Counted from the stretch's first letter, positions 52,801 to 62,931 are shown. The stretch: DNA of 64,000 bases from Taeniopygia guttata (GCF_048771995.1 NC_133026.1:108434001-108498000); one strand, 5' to 3'. Made by a program: numbers and translations. The notes: a model not told the origin generated them from the sequence alone.

Positions 52801-55800
52801 TAATTAACATTCACTGATGGGGTTTATGCATTTAAAGAAGTGGTCGCTAGTTTGGCACAACAGCTTGGTGCCACTGTTCCTTAAGATGAAGCATAATAAC
52901 TAGCAAGCTTCTTCAGTGCAAGTTTAGGAAAAGGGAACAGAAATCATCTTCAGTGATCATTGTTCATGTTGACAAGGAAAAAACTTGTAGCCTCTTTGTT
53001 TTGGTTTGGTTTGGTTTGTTTGTTAATGGAGATGGTGATAATGACTAACTATCACTAACAGTTTAGACTGATAATTCTTTAATATAATTCACAAAGACTT
53101 CACAAAGACTTCCACAAATCATTCAAGGAGTCAAAATGTTGTTTTCCAGGATGTCTCACACATTCTTGCCCCAACAACTGCTGCAGGAGGTGATTTTGGT
53201 GAACCTTCTGGTAAGCAGATCCTTACTTCTTCTATGTTATGCTGTCATAAAGCTGTCTTTCAGAACTTCATGCCTTTGGATTCATGAGGTCCTTTGGTTT
53301 CCCAGCCATAACCCAACCCTTCCAATCTCACATCTGCTGATAGTCAAACTCATGCTGGTAGGAATTCCAGTATGAATAAAAAGTCTGGGGCTTGAGCTTT
53401 TGAACAGATTAATTTCTGCAAACTACACTTATTTTGAAATATCTGCCAAGGCTTTCAAATCCCAGGCAAATTTTTCTTTATCAGCACAGCTACTGAATGG
53501 AGGGCATTTTCAAGACACCCATTCAAGCAGAAATCAATCTTTAGCCAGAGTAAGGGTATTTGCTTTCATAATTTGGGTAAAATCTTCACTTCTTCCCAGT
53601 TTCCTGCTTCCCACAAGCAAGCATGTCAAGTAGCTAGTAAATTACTAACAATTTGTGTGTTAACCTAGACAAGCTGATACATAACACAATAAATGCATGC
53701 TTCTGAGATAAGGTTCCTCCAGGAGTTCAATAATCATAGAGAATAAGCCCAGCTGTTCAGTGCCACTTTCTCTTTCTCCCCCATTCCTTACTTCAGAAGA
53801 GGATGGAAGAATGCTGGCACAGAGCGATTTTCCCTAGTTTCTGACAGGAAAAAATGTTACTCTGCAAGACAACCTTTCTGCTGACTATTTATTATACAAA
53901 AATGTTCTCAGATTTCTCATTTCATAAAAGTGAAAAAAATATGTAATTTAGCCTATGTTTCCCAGTGTAGCCCTAGTCAAGACTACTGTATGCAATTCTT
54001 TTATTATAATATGTGCTGATCAGTAAGAAAATTCTTTCCTTGTTATCATGTATTTAAAAAATATGGAGAAGATAAAATCCTGTACATATTACTTTATAAC
54101 TTATTTTAAAAACCATTTCCAATATGCATTATAAAATGGTGGTTAATATGATCCATTGCGGTTCTCCCCTAAAAAATCTCACTACTAGAAAATGTGAAAG
54201 TAGTTATGAAACTCTTTCTTTTCTAGGATTTACAAAGCTCTTTTTTTTCTAAGTGTGCAAGGGAAAATATTTTAATGCCAATGTGATCATAAATATGCAT
54301 TTATGTATTTACACCTATAAACTATCTGATTTTCTAACACAAACCCCACGACAGCAGGTATATGCACTAGACAGAATAATGTCCAGACAATAACAAAATA
54401 AATCCCTGATTTTCTAAAACACATGCACACATGCTGCCTAGCCTCAGGAATAAAATCAAGTGCTTAGATGTCTGCTAATACATATATAATTGTTACTGCA
54501 CTTTTAATATTTGGCACATGTGCATGTACCTGTGACTGAAATTGGTCTAAAATACCTTTAGAAACTCAGAAGTGTCATTATAGCATTTGTAAAAACAACT
54601 GACAAATTGTTTGTAAAGTTTCACAGAGCACAGGAGGGATAACTTTTTCTGCTTTCAGACATATATAATAACACATATGGAGGAGGAGGAGTAGTAGCTT
54701 CTGGTGTTGAAGAAACTACGGGTGTTGGCTATGGCACTGGTACTGGCTATGGAACAGCTGGAGGAATTTCTGGAACAGGAGAAGCAAAAGGGTCAATTGG
54801 AGGGACAATAAAAGAGTACCGAGAAGGAGGAGTGAATATGGCCTTCCTAGACAACTATTTCTCTGAGGTAATTAAATGCTATTCTTTGAGTTACATTTGT
54901 GAGCATGCTTTCTGTTAAGATTCTCCTTCCCAGGTTACATGATGGAAATCCCAATTAATTCTACTCAAATTGAAACTTCCATGATATAAGACTGCTGTGA
55001 GTGCAAGGCTGACCACACTGGTAGGAAAAGTTACAACACTTGTAGTAGTAGTACTGTCTTTGAGCTGCTGCCATAGTAGGTGGATTGTTCAACAGCCTTT
55101 TTGTAAGATTGATGGACATACTGCAGGTAGGGGTAGGAAGCAATTAAATGATTTCAACTTCATAAGTACCCACCAAATTTATGTATTTTCTCAGTGTATA
55201 AATATTTAATAACTTTTTGGATTTGTTCACTCCTACTTCCTGTACAGTTTGTTAAATTAAGTCATTTTAATACTTAAAGAACTTTAAACATCAGTTCTTC
55301 CTTATTTTTATTGCTATTTCTGCTCCCTAAAAGACTTGTGAACTACCAGTGATATCAATATGCAGTTTTTCAATTGGCAACACCTAAATTAGCCTTTACG
55401 TATGGGATTAAAAAAAAATTGTATGGAATTTACATTATTAATAGTTTCGTGGGCTATATTTTTATTCATATGCATGAACTGTGAGGCATAAATGTTACAA
55501 TTGCATGTCACCAAAATATCAATTAAGATATAAGGATTGTTATATTTCAAAATGTAAAGATTTTTATTCAGTGGAGGAGAGAACAGAGCAGAACACAGCA
55601 GTCCTGACAACCTGAGCATGGATTTCTCCCAGACTGCAATCTTCCTGCCTTGGCCTGAAGCACTACTAATTGTCTGCCAGTCACAGGCCTCCACTGCTAT
55701 CCTCCTGGACTATCTCAATTCCCAAACTCTCTGACTCCTCTTCCATCCTTTTCTGCTTCCTCCAACCCCACTCTGCACTCACTTTAAATTCTTGTCTTTC

Positions 55801-57305
55801 CTCCCTGATGTCTTTGCAATGACCATACCAGGATCCCCAACATCATCCCAAGTTGGCAATTGCCTGCTGGCTCAAAATGGACTCCCTCTGGACTCACCAA
55901 GCCTCCCTCACTGTGGAGAATCCTCCATCCCATCTCCTCTTTCCTTATCTCTTCATTGCTTCCCTTGCCACCCTGCTTCACTCCTTTTCCTACTACTTTG
56001 TGTAGATACTGCTGCCCAAAGAAGGCATGTGTTTGCCTGTCCCTCTGCCCCATAGACAGAGACATTGATAGCAGACCAAATTCAAGATGCTACATGTTGG
56101 CAGAAACAAGAATAAAACACAGTACTATTTAAATAAATTTATTTCAAGGTTAAGAAATGTTGATTGTATAGTCTGTCCTATATGTCCCATTTTTCAAGTA
56201 AGGTGGGCCTTACTGTGGTTACTGAAACTTTACTGTGGTTTGAGTAGTCATGGTTAAAGACCTGACAAAATTCACTCTGTTATTCTGTTCTCTTTTTTTT
56301 TTTTTTCCATTTTTTTGCTTTTGCAAACTACAGAAAGCATTTGTGTATGCAGATGAAGATGAAGGTCGGCCAGCAAATGACTGCCTATTAATTTATGATC
56401 ATGAAGGAGTCGGTACTCCTGTTGGCTCCGTGGGTTGCTGCAGCTTTATTGGAGAAGATACAGATGAAACATACTTGGATACATTAGGACCAAAATTTAA
56501 GACCCTAGCAGAGATCTGTCTGGGCAAAGAGATTGAACCTTTCCCTGATGTCAACCCACCCTGGCCAGGGGTCAACATTCCCTTCCCCAGCCCTGAAAGT
56601 GATTTAAACCTCCCACCACCAGGCACCACCATCATTGTCAATGGAAGTGCACCTATGCCTCCCACCGCTGGCACTACAACGGTTGTTACTGAAAACACCT
56701 ACACATCTGGGGCAACCATACAGACCCCGAGGCCAATGCCGGATCCCCTGCTCCATGGCAACATGACGGTGACGGAGACCTACACCTCCAGCGCGCCTTC
56801 TCTTTGCGTTGACCCTCTGCGTGCATCCAACGTCGTTGTGACAGAGAGGGTTGTCGGACCTGCGTCTGCCTCTGATTTGCGCGGCATGCTGGATATTCCT
56901 GATCTCACAGAGGGCTCCAACGTTATCGTCACTGAAAGAGTAATCGCGCCTAACTCCCGACTCCCAGCATCTCTGAGCATTCCTGATTTGGTAGATGGGT
57001 CAAATGTGGTAGTGACAGAAAGGGTGTTCAGGCCTGCCTCCGGCATGCCAGGCAGCCTAATAAATATTCCCTCAGAGTTATCCAATGCCCACAATGTGGT
57101 GGTCACAGAGAGAGTAGTGTCAGGGTCTGGGATGAGCAGCCTGGGAGGAACAAGCCTGGGAGGGGCAAATATGGGGGGCCTGAGCAGCACAGGCCAGATG
57201 CTCAGTGCCGAATGTCATCTTGGCCAGGGAATGGGCACGGCATCTCCAGGCACCTCCCGGAGACGAATGACAAAGTACAGCACCGTGCAGTACTCCAGTC
57301 AGTAA
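36585..57305 (+). CDS. DSG4: Desmoglein (DSG4-like, DSG1/3/4 group), 16 coding exons, 1180 aa
   Basis: Desmosomal cadherin. The family mediates calcium-dependent adhesion between epithelial cells and links through plakoglobin/plakophilin and desmoplakin to keratin filaments. Coding exons are 36585-36632, 43191-43226, 43607-43735, 44401-44556, 44690-44837, 45769-45932, 46182-46316, 46915-47100, 47269-47528, 48477-48619, 48768-48986, 50119-50646, 52510-52658, 53150-53210, 54659-54867 and 56334-57305. All junctions are GT/AG and all phases join. Residues: signal peptide about 1-24, prodomain ending RRQKR (44-48), EC1 from E49-W50, linker DINDN (149-153), EC2 to DVNDN (260-264), EC3 to about 380, EC4 to about 485, anchor region to about 700 with a Gly tract (601-635), transmembrane about 701-725, CCGCG (728-732), intracellular cadherin sequence about 845-925, then repeated NVVVTERV units. 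Similarity is spread over human DSG1, DSG3 and DSG4: signal and EC regions resemble DSG4 most, parts of EC4 look like DSG3, and the tail repeats look like DSG1. The paralogue name is therefore an inference; membership of the group is secure. Confidence 0.93.
36633..43190 (+). other. DSG4: Intron 1 of the DSG4-like gene
   Basis: 6.6-kb first intron, AT-rich, as is usual for desmogleins where intron 1 is the longest. It contains A runs (38460-38472, 40565-40580) and no recognisable transposon or additional exon. Short open frames inside it have no family resemblance. Confidence 0.75.
43191..43226 (+). CDS. DSG4: DSG4-like coding exon 2 (36 nt)
   Basis: A 36-nt phase-0 mini-exon encoding [12 protein letters not shown]. 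It lies between a pyrimidine-rich acceptor (tttgtttttgcag) and a gtaata donor. It carries the end of the signal peptide and the start of the prodomain, the same small-exon arrangement as in mammalian desmogleins. An upstream ATG at 43115 opens a signal-like peptide but runs through the acceptor in another frame, so it was not used. Confidence 0.82.
43607..43735 (+). CDS. DSG4: DSG4-like coding exon 3 (prodomain, furin site, EC1 start)
   Basis: 43 codons, phase 0 at both ends, from VKEWDENG through the proprotein convertase site RRQKR to the mature N-terminus [20 protein letters not shown]. The adhesive-dimer tryptophan (W50, Trp2 of the mature protein) is present, and this stretch is nearly identical to human DSG1 and DSG4. 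The acceptor (tctctgtcaaag) is weak in pyrimidines. The donor is gtaagt. Confidence 0.95.
43752..43783. repeat. Perfect 14-bp inverted repeat with 4-nt loop in intron 3
   Basis: The left arm acacaagtattcac (43752-43765) and right arm gtgaatacttgtgt (43770-43783) are exact reverse complements separated by ttgt. The hairpin starts 16 nt after the exon 3 donor, so it would form in the pre-mRNA next to the splice site. Confidence 0.85.
44401..44556 (+). CDS. DSG4: DSG4-like coding exon 4 (EC1)
   Basis: 52 codons, [20 protein letters not shown] to ITPVFV, including the calcium-binding DRE and the NIT glycosylation sequon found in desmogleins. Acceptor ttttactgtag, donor gtaagt, phase 0 at both ends. 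Confidence 0.96.
44690..44837 (+). CDS. DSG4: DSG4-like coding exon 5 (EC1 end, EC1-EC2 linker)
   Basis: 148 nt, phase 0 to phase 1. It encodes [20 protein letters not shown] and the calcium-linker [10 protein letters not shown]. The motif RCFAK stands where human DSG1/DSG4 have YCRAL, the proposed adhesion recognition site. Donor gtgagt. Confidence 0.96.
45769..45932 (+). CDS. DSG4: DSG4-like coding exon 6 (EC2)
   Basis: 164 nt, phase 1 to 0. It begins with the split Asn codon of [20 protein letters not shown] and ends [14 protein letters not shown] and LDRE are calcium-binding motifs. The acceptor follows a long T/A-rich tract and the donor is gtaaca. Confidence 0.95.
46182..46316 (+). CDS. 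DSG4: DSG4-like coding exon 7 (EC2 end)
   Basis: 45 codons, phase 0 at both ends: [20 protein letters not shown] then [17 protein letters not shown], the EC2-EC3 calcium linker. Closest to human DSG4 ([18 protein letters not shown]). Donor gtaagt. Confidence 0.96.
46843..46879. repeat. (AT)n microsatellite in intron 7
   Basis: About 18 uninterrupted AT units ending about 35 nt before the exon 8 acceptor. Simple repeat, probably length-variable. Confidence 0.95.
46915..47100 (+). CDS. DSG4: DSG4-like coding exon 8 (EC3)
   Basis: 62 codons, phase 0 at both ends, [20 protein letters not shown] to GILRVIK. It contains the desmoglein EC3 signatures [14 protein letters not shown] and [13 protein letters not shown]. 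The acceptor is only about 35 nt downstream of an (AT)n run in intron 7. Confidence 0.96.
47269..47528 (+). CDS. DSG4: DSG4-like coding exon 9 (EC3 end, EC4 start)
   Basis: 260 nt, phase 0 to 2. It encodes [18 protein letters not shown], the EC3-EC4 linker [11 protein letters not shown] and [20 protein letters not shown]. The linker has Glu-Pro where human DSG1 has Glu-Gly. [10 protein letters not shown] resembles DSG3 more than DSG4. Donor gtaagc. Confidence 0.95.
48477..48619 (+). CDS. DSG4: DSG4-like coding exon 10 (EC4)
   Basis: 143 nt, phase 2 to 1, [20 protein letters not shown] to [10 protein letters not shown]. It matches the desmoglein EC4 pattern. The acidic pair that follows LAI in human paralogues is replaced by Thr-Arg. 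Donor gtaaga. Confidence 0.94.
48768..48986 (+). CDS. DSG4: DSG4-like coding exon 11 (EC4 end, membrane-proximal domain)
   Basis: 219 nt, phase 1 at both ends. It encodes [20 protein letters not shown], then [20 protein letters not shown] and [20 protein letters not shown] takes the place of the DINDYCP/DFNDNCP linker of human DSG4/DSG3, so acidic calcium ligands are reduced. Cysteines before and after the linker are kept. Confidence 0.92.
50119..50646 (+). CDS. DSG4: DSG4-like coding exon 12 (extracellular anchor, Gly tract, start of TM)
   Basis: 528 nt, phase 1 at both ends. It encodes the end of the anchor domain ([32 protein letters not shown]), a 35-residue Gly/Ser/Thr tract (50295-50399), an acidic Gly/Tyr/Asp-rich spacer, an NTT sequon and the first half of the membrane span ([17 protein letters not shown]). 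Human DSG4 has only a short spacer here, so this exon is expanded. The donor gtaagt follows one base of the next codon. Confidence 0.9.
50295..50399 (+). repeat. DSG4: Coding GGT/GGC minisatellite in exon 12
   Basis: 105 nt made of GGT, GGC and ACT codons with a 12-nt period in the middle (ACT GGT GGC GGC), giving repeated GGGT blocks. In frame with the desmoglein and probably expanded by slippage or unequal exchange. Confidence 0.9.
51395..51802 (+). mobile_element. CR1 LINE 3' fragment in intron 12
   Basis: A truncated CR1 matching the end of ORF2 and the 3' UTR. Recognisable phrases are cctatgaagacaggttgaa, gttcagcctggagaag, cttacaagggcatgtagtga and ggttggaactaaatgg, ending ctgattctatgaa. 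Only the last 0.4 kb is present, the usual 5' truncation. Same strand as the host gene. Confidence 0.92.
52510..52658 (+). CDS. DSG4: DSG4-like coding exon 13 (TM end, juxtamembrane)
   Basis: 149 nt, phase 1 to 0: [20 protein letters not shown], then [20 protein letters not shown] and AQPEDR. It finishes the membrane span and supplies the cytoplasmic cysteines (CCGCG) at the position of palmitoylated cysteines in other desmogleins. Very similar to DSG1. Donor gtcagt. Confidence 0.93.
53150..53210 (+). CDS. DSG4: DSG4-like coding exon 14 (61 nt)
   Basis: [20 protein letters not shown], phase 0 to 1. Aligns with human DSG4 DVSNICAPMTA. Acceptor gttttccag, donor gtaagc. Confidence 0.9.
54659..54867 (+). 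CDS. DSG4: DSG4-like coding exon 15 (cytoplasmic, start of catenin-binding segment)
   Basis: 209 nt, phase 1 to 0. It begins [20 protein letters not shown], has a Gly/Thr/Tyr repeat ([11 protein letters not shown]), and ends [19 protein letters not shown], the start of the intracellular cadherin sequence that binds plakoglobin. Donor gtaatt. Confidence 0.93.
56334..57305 (+). CDS. DSG4: DSG4-like coding exon 16 (catenin-binding segment, repeat-unit tail, stop)
   Basis: 323 codons plus TAA. It opens [20 protein letters not shown], then [20 protein letters not shown], the core of the plakoglobin-binding segment. A Pro-rich linker follows, then about five desmoglein repeat units built on N(V/M)xVTE(R/T), such as [19 protein letters not shown] and [19 protein letters not shown]. 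It ends in a Gly/Ser-rich terminus and [13 protein letters not shown], almost the DSG1 C-terminus. The frame is open upstream to 56250, but that part is intron: the pyrimidine tract and acceptor (aactacag) lie at 56287-56333. Confidence 0.97.
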   Translation, partial: KAFVYADEDEGRPANDCLLIYDHEGVGTPVGSVGCCSFIGEDTDETYLDTLGPKFKTLAEICLGKEIEPFPDVNPPWPGVNIPFPSPESDLNLPPPGTTIIVNGSAPMPPTAGTTTVVTENTYTSGATIQTPRPMPDPLLHGNMTVTETYTSSAPSLCVDPLRASNVVVTERVVGPASASDLRGMLDIPDLTEGSNVIVTERVIAPNSRLPASLSIPDLVDGSNVVVTERVFRPASGMPGSLINIPSELSNAHNVVVTERVVSGSGMSSLGGTSLGGANMGGLSSTGQMLSAECHLGQGMGTASPGTSRRRMTKYSTVQYSSQ

Positions 57306-58621
57306 GGCCTCTGCTGGCACCCCTCTGCTGAAATCACCATTTGCACCAACACTCATTAACTGCCACCCATCAAGAATATTGTTATTATTTATAACTAAGA
57401 AATAGTGCTAAAATTTATGGGGTTCCTGCTTGTTTGAGGATCTCTGACAGGTGCCCCATTTTAAGGTCAAATGCACTTTGTCAGTGAAGGGAAAATAGAA
57501 GTCAGCTTTAAATTTCTTTCTTTCTCTCCAACTAGCACCACAAGTGTATAAAGAGACCAGTATTTTTGGAGAGATATCTGATTACCGAGAAGAGCAGTAA
57601 GAGGGGATACTTGTGTGCACACAGCATGAATTAATGTCTTACAAAAGCATGTCAAAATAGTGTACAGCTGAGTGATCTCTCACAATAAGCAGATTTGGGT
57701 TAATAGGCCCTCACTGACAAGAGAGGAAAAGAATGTAGTTAATAATTAGTCAACTCAAGACTAAATAAGCACTTTCAAACGCATATTTTACTTTGCATGT
57801 AATTCAAGAAGCGCTACAAAACGGCACTTTGAACCATTTCTCCCATCACCAACAATAGTTATAAATAATAATTATATAAACATAATACACTTCCATTGCT
57901 TTCTGAAGTTCTCAGTAAACAAACACCCTGACAGAGCCTGCAATACAGTTCCTGTCATGGCGAGGAGCGATTTGTCACAGCTGGTGCTGCCACGTTGACA
58001 CTGTCACTCAAGAAGATGTTGGCTTCATCCTTTCTCCATTGCCATAACAGCTTTGCTTAAATCTAAAAGGACTTCAGTGACAACCAGGAACTTTTTGTCA
58101 GATTTTTGTGCCAAATTATGACTACCATTTAAATTGCCAGTGTCAGGTTATATTAAGAGGGTTATAATATACTGTGTCAATTCTCATCTCACATACTGAT
58201 AAGAAAAGAAAATCTTGGAAGCTTTGTGATGTGAGGAGGCAATAGCAAGTATTGTATTACTGACACTTGTAGCTGAAGTCTTCCTGAAAAGAAAAAAAAA
58301 ACACTTGGAAGCAATATAAATTTGCTAATACGCAATGTGGAGAATTTTTATTTCATATGTCAATGTATTTTGCATTGATATTTTGAAAGTTTATTTGAAT
58401 GTATTAATTGAAAAAGTCATTATGAGTTTCTAAACTTAATTAAATCTGGCTTTTATTTTCCCACAAAAACAGCTCTGCTGGACTCTGTTATTCTAATAAT
58501 ACCTTAACATGTCTTAGAATATGATCTGAAGGACCAAAATACTGAAATATATCTTTTAACTCATTTTATTTCTGTATCATATGTATAGTAACCATAGCAC
58601 ACCCAACATTGCTTTGGTGTA

Positions 58622-58627
58622 AATAAA
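58622..58627 (+). promoter_or_regulatory. DSG4: Candidate polyadenylation signal for the DSG4-like gene
   Basis: First AATAAA after the stop codon, about 1.3 kb downstream. Other AATAAA hexamers occur farther on (about 60423 and 60696), so the real 3' end may be later. Confidence 0.3.
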
Positions 58628-60204
58628 CTAGAGTTATAAGGAGGGACTAGCTTTTTTTTGCTAGACCACCAAATCAGTAGTTTTTCCGCAAATTTTGCTT
58701 CTTTGGCTTTTACAGATAAGTTAGTGAGAAGTTTAAGAGTTGTCTGTGAACCTCCCACTCCATAAAATAGAAAAGAAACTCAATTGCATATCCAGACTGA
58801 TTTACCTCAAGAGAAATGGATGACCAGTTTCTGAGTCTGATACCAAGAAAATGTCTTTTAAAATATGTTTTTGGAAATGCAACTAGATCTGCTGTCAACA
58901 ACAGCCTGCAGTGCCCCCTGAGTCAATGCTACTGTCAACATCATTATTCCCAGAAGTCATGACTGAATCCAAGGCTCCAGGAAAGTCCCTTCCATAGTTT
59001 CAGGTTCTTTTCTACAGCAATTGGGCATGTTAGGTACTCTCCCCATAAAATCTGATGTATTGCTGGTTTCACTTCTATCTGCAGCCTTGATTATCTTACC
59101 ACTAAAATTGCATTGACTTCGAAAGGATTAGTCTTTCCTATAAGATATGTACCAACTGTAATTATGGTTCCTGGAACCATTCTTTAAAGCAGGAAAATAG
59201 GTACTAATATATAAAGCTATATCCTTTTACATCCGGAGATGTACATTTGTGCAGAAGTTCACTAAAATGCTGACAAACTCCCTTTCATTTTGCTAACCAC
59301 CTGTTTGCACTAAAAAACAAATATTTGAAATCTATATGACTATCTGGAATATAAAAAGCCTATGCAATACAGCCAAACCCCACTAGAAAATATCTTAATG
59401 TAAAAAAAAAATTAAGTCTACTATAAATATTTCCATAATCATCTTAAGCAAATCAGAAATATTTTTCTGAATTGTATTCAAAGTAATGAAACTTCTCTTT
59501 AGGAGCACATTCTGAATTCCTTGAACAGGAATGCTTTGTGAAGTATGAGTGTCTGAACTATGGTCTTTTGCATGTCTAGAAATAGGGGAAGAATGAATAT
59601 AAACAAATAGAGAAATAGAAAACTAAAAGAAAAATAGAGAAATGTTGTTCAGATTACAGATTTTGGTTATGTGGTGGTTGTCTATTTCTAGTACTATATT
59701 TTACCAACTTTTTAATTATTAATTATTGTGTAATACAATTTCTTGAAATATTTCTAGCATCTTATAATATTGGTTTCTCACAACAAACAGCAATTGCATT
59801 ATCCAGTGCACTTCTGGATATTAACTCCTATTGCTATGTAATTTTTACAAACTTCCTAAAAATCGATTTCTTAGTTAATTGAAGATTCTTTTAGGTTACT
59901 ACAAATTGTGGAAGAAAAAATGCATGTGAAGATGGAACAATTTTTTGGTTCATTAAAAATTCCGTTCAAATTCTTTTTCTAGCTTTATTGTTTAAAAAAT
60001 AGCATATAGTTTAATTCTGGCCAGAAGACATTAATTTGGTTTCTTTTCTTCCTGTTGTAATTTAAAAGCCTGTTTGCTCTCTTACCTTTAGTCGTACTGT
60101 TTAATAATGAAGAAGGAATGGTTTTCAGGGAAGAAAGAGAGTGGTGATATCAGTTCTGCTCTAAACCACTCAAGAGAAATGCTCTTACTTAGAGTATAGC
60201 TTGC

Positions 60205-60400
60205 TTTTTTTTTTTTTTTTTTTTTTTAACTCGGGTTTATTTGGGAATAGGATCCTACAGTTTTGAACAGGCTCCATGAGATATTGGCATGATGAGAAGT
60301 ATACGGACATGGAAGAAAACAGAGCCACAAGCTGAGGGTCTCATTAGATTTCTATCTTAGGAACACTGTCTCAATTTGAACTGCAAGTTTCAATACTTCT
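60205..60400 (-). pseudogene. Possible 3' end of a processed retrocopy, minus strand
   Basis: A T23 run (60205-60227) followed on the plus strand by aactcgggtttatttggg. On the minus strand this reads aataaacccgagtt then A23, so an AATAAA signal lies about 10 nt before a poly(A) tail. The body upstream of the tail is not recognised, its other boundary is uncertain, and no target-site duplication was seen. Confidence 0.3.
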
Positions 60401-60829
60401 TACTCTGTCCTAATTATGTGGTAATAAATAACAATTTTAAACTGTTGTGAGCAGCACTTACTATGCGCAATATGAAAAGGCCACACAATTTAAGCAACAA
60501 TTAGAAAAAATTCTGCCATTTTGCTTCAATTAACATAACTGCATAATTCAAATGCTCCTCACTGTTGAGTCACCAAATGCATCATTTTAATTTTATTTAA
60601 AATACAAGTAATATTACTGTGGGTTTGTGTTTTCATAAATAAAAATATTAGAGGTTTGTTTGTAATAATTTCTGAATGGCACTGAAAAAATACAATAAAT
60701 GATCATTTGGAACAACATGTTTTACATAGAGTGGCTCAGAATATTTTTTTTCCATTTATCAGTGGAAAATACAGTTTCCTTAAAACTGATGGGGTTTTTT
60801 CAGAAAAGAATCTCCTTCTTTCATGAAAC

Positions 60830-60852
60830 AAAAAAAAAAAAAAAAAAAAAAA
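60830..60852. repeat. Poly-A run (A23)
   Basis: Uninterrupted A run with no AATAAA close upstream and no recognisable element attached. It lies about 600 nt from the T23 run, in opposite orientation. Confidence 0.9.
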
Positions 60853-62931
60853 GAAGGTGTTGATTTAGAAAATCAGGTAATTCCAAAACAAAATTTTTTC
60901 ATGTGTCAAATTGACTACAATACCTTATTTCAGGTTGTCAAACACAAATGTGTGTCATGTCTCACAAGAATTACAGTTAAATTTCCTCAACCTATCATTC
61001 TCTGCATTGTTCTCTCTCTTTAGACAGCCTTTTCTGTGATACCTTTCTGTCCTGCAACTCTGAAACAGTGCTTCAGAGGAGCTATAAATTAACGCTGGAC
61101 TACAAGCCACAGAGAGAAAGACAGCAGAACTCTCTAGAAACATGGTATGTGGGCAGCAGAGGCATCACAGGTATATTCACTGCATATTTGTCAGAATGAG
61201 TTGAACCAAGGAAAAGCACTTTGGTTCTAAAATCAAATTTCTTTCTAGTGTTCCAGATCAGTGTTCATGATAATTGTTTTTTGTACAGGGATTTTTTCAA
61301 AAAGTTTTATCTGAACTCAGTAAATTACTGCTTTTAAAAACAGCATCATGTATTAAGTAAATGTCATCTAATCTATCATTTTATTTTGCCTTAACACTTT
61401 TATATCTTATTTCTGCAGTTTCATACAGAATCATTATGGGCACTCATACATATTTCAGGTAGTGACTAAAGTGTATTTTCAGGAAGTTAGGTAAGAAGAA
61501 AAAATTTTCCATCTTCAAATTTGCTATCAGTCTGATGATGCTGCCAACTCCAGTGCAAAAAAAGATAATTTATCTCTTTTTTTAGTGTATTTAGAACCTG
61601 ACTAAACAGAAATGAACCAAAGCTAGTTTTTATGCTCAAACAACTTGAGTTGAAAAATATGGGAGCACAGATACAAGTCAAAAATGGTTCAATAGACAAT
61701 ACTATTTCATATTCCAAGTGCACTTAAATTTTAAAAGAAGGAGAATAACAAAATTACAACTGGTGACAGTTTTAGATGCACATTTGTATAATGATGAAAC
61801 TGTCATGCTTTATTATTGTGACCACATGTTAAATAGCATCTTGTAATTCAGGACACAGTGAAATAAGTTATGAAATAGAACAGCCACAAAATTACAACTT
61901 AGGAAACAAATGCTTAGTTGACACCCATCACATACCCTGATTTCTGATGTTCATCATGTGCTATTGGGCCTACCTACAAATTTTGATAGTTACCAGTTTA
62001 ATTTTTTTATTTTTCCTACTTTTTGGGAAAGCTCTAAAAAACAACACCAAATATTATTACAGGCTTCCTTCCAGCTCCTTAATTAAAGATTGGTTTCAAG
62101 CCAGTCAAAATTTAGGTAAAACAAATGGTAATTTTTTACCTGCAGGCTTTGATTTTACAGCGATCCAGTACCAAAGATCTAGGTGAGGGTCTGTTCCTCT
62201 GCCGGTCACGGCAGGCTCAGGCTGTCAGGGAGGTGAATTGTGACACCAGAACAGCACTCAAGAGACAAAGGCTCCCCAGGATTGCTTATAGGACCTTGGT
62301 AAGTTGTTTGATATTTCTGAATTTTCAATAAATTGTCTTTGAAAAGGGGATTTGCAACTTAATGTCTTCCCCTTAGGAATATGATTAGAAATTCATCGAT
62401 GATTGCAAGATGCTCAGGTGTTAAGGTGTCTTGGTAATCCCCATAAATACTTTGTTAGCTACATGCCTGAAGCACATATGCAGAGGGACATCTGGAGTCT
62501 TTGATGCTGAATGTCTATGATATGAATGCTATTTGACTGTAAAATCCACTCTAGATCAAATGTTTGAATATAAATAGCAAAATAACAGCTATTGGACATG
62601 CACAATTTATAAATACTAGTAGGAAAGTAATGCTTTTCTTGTGTTGTTTCTGGGTATGTACATCTGACTTTTATGTTTGTGACCTTCTTATTTCGTATAT
62701 TACTGAATAAAAGGCACCATGGTAAACTGTAGATGCACCAAGAGCCTTAGAAAGCAACTGGAGAAATTAGTGTGTAACAGGTCAACAAATACAAACTAAA
62801 CTGGGACAAAAGGGGAAAAGAGAGGGGTGAGGGGAAAGTCTAATTCTGGAAAGTGCTTTAGACCACAGCACTATTCATTCAAGTAATTACAAGAAAAATC
62901 AAGTGCACACAAAGTTATAAGGTCAGAGTTT

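Larger units (their letters stand above)
57306..62931. other. 3' UTR and downstream intergenic sequence
   Basis: Begins with the DSG4-like 3' UTR of unknown length. The rest is AT-rich with two homopolymer runs at 60.2 and 60.8 kb. No exon of another desmosomal cadherin was recognised, although family synteny would place one farther to the right. Confidence 0.7.
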
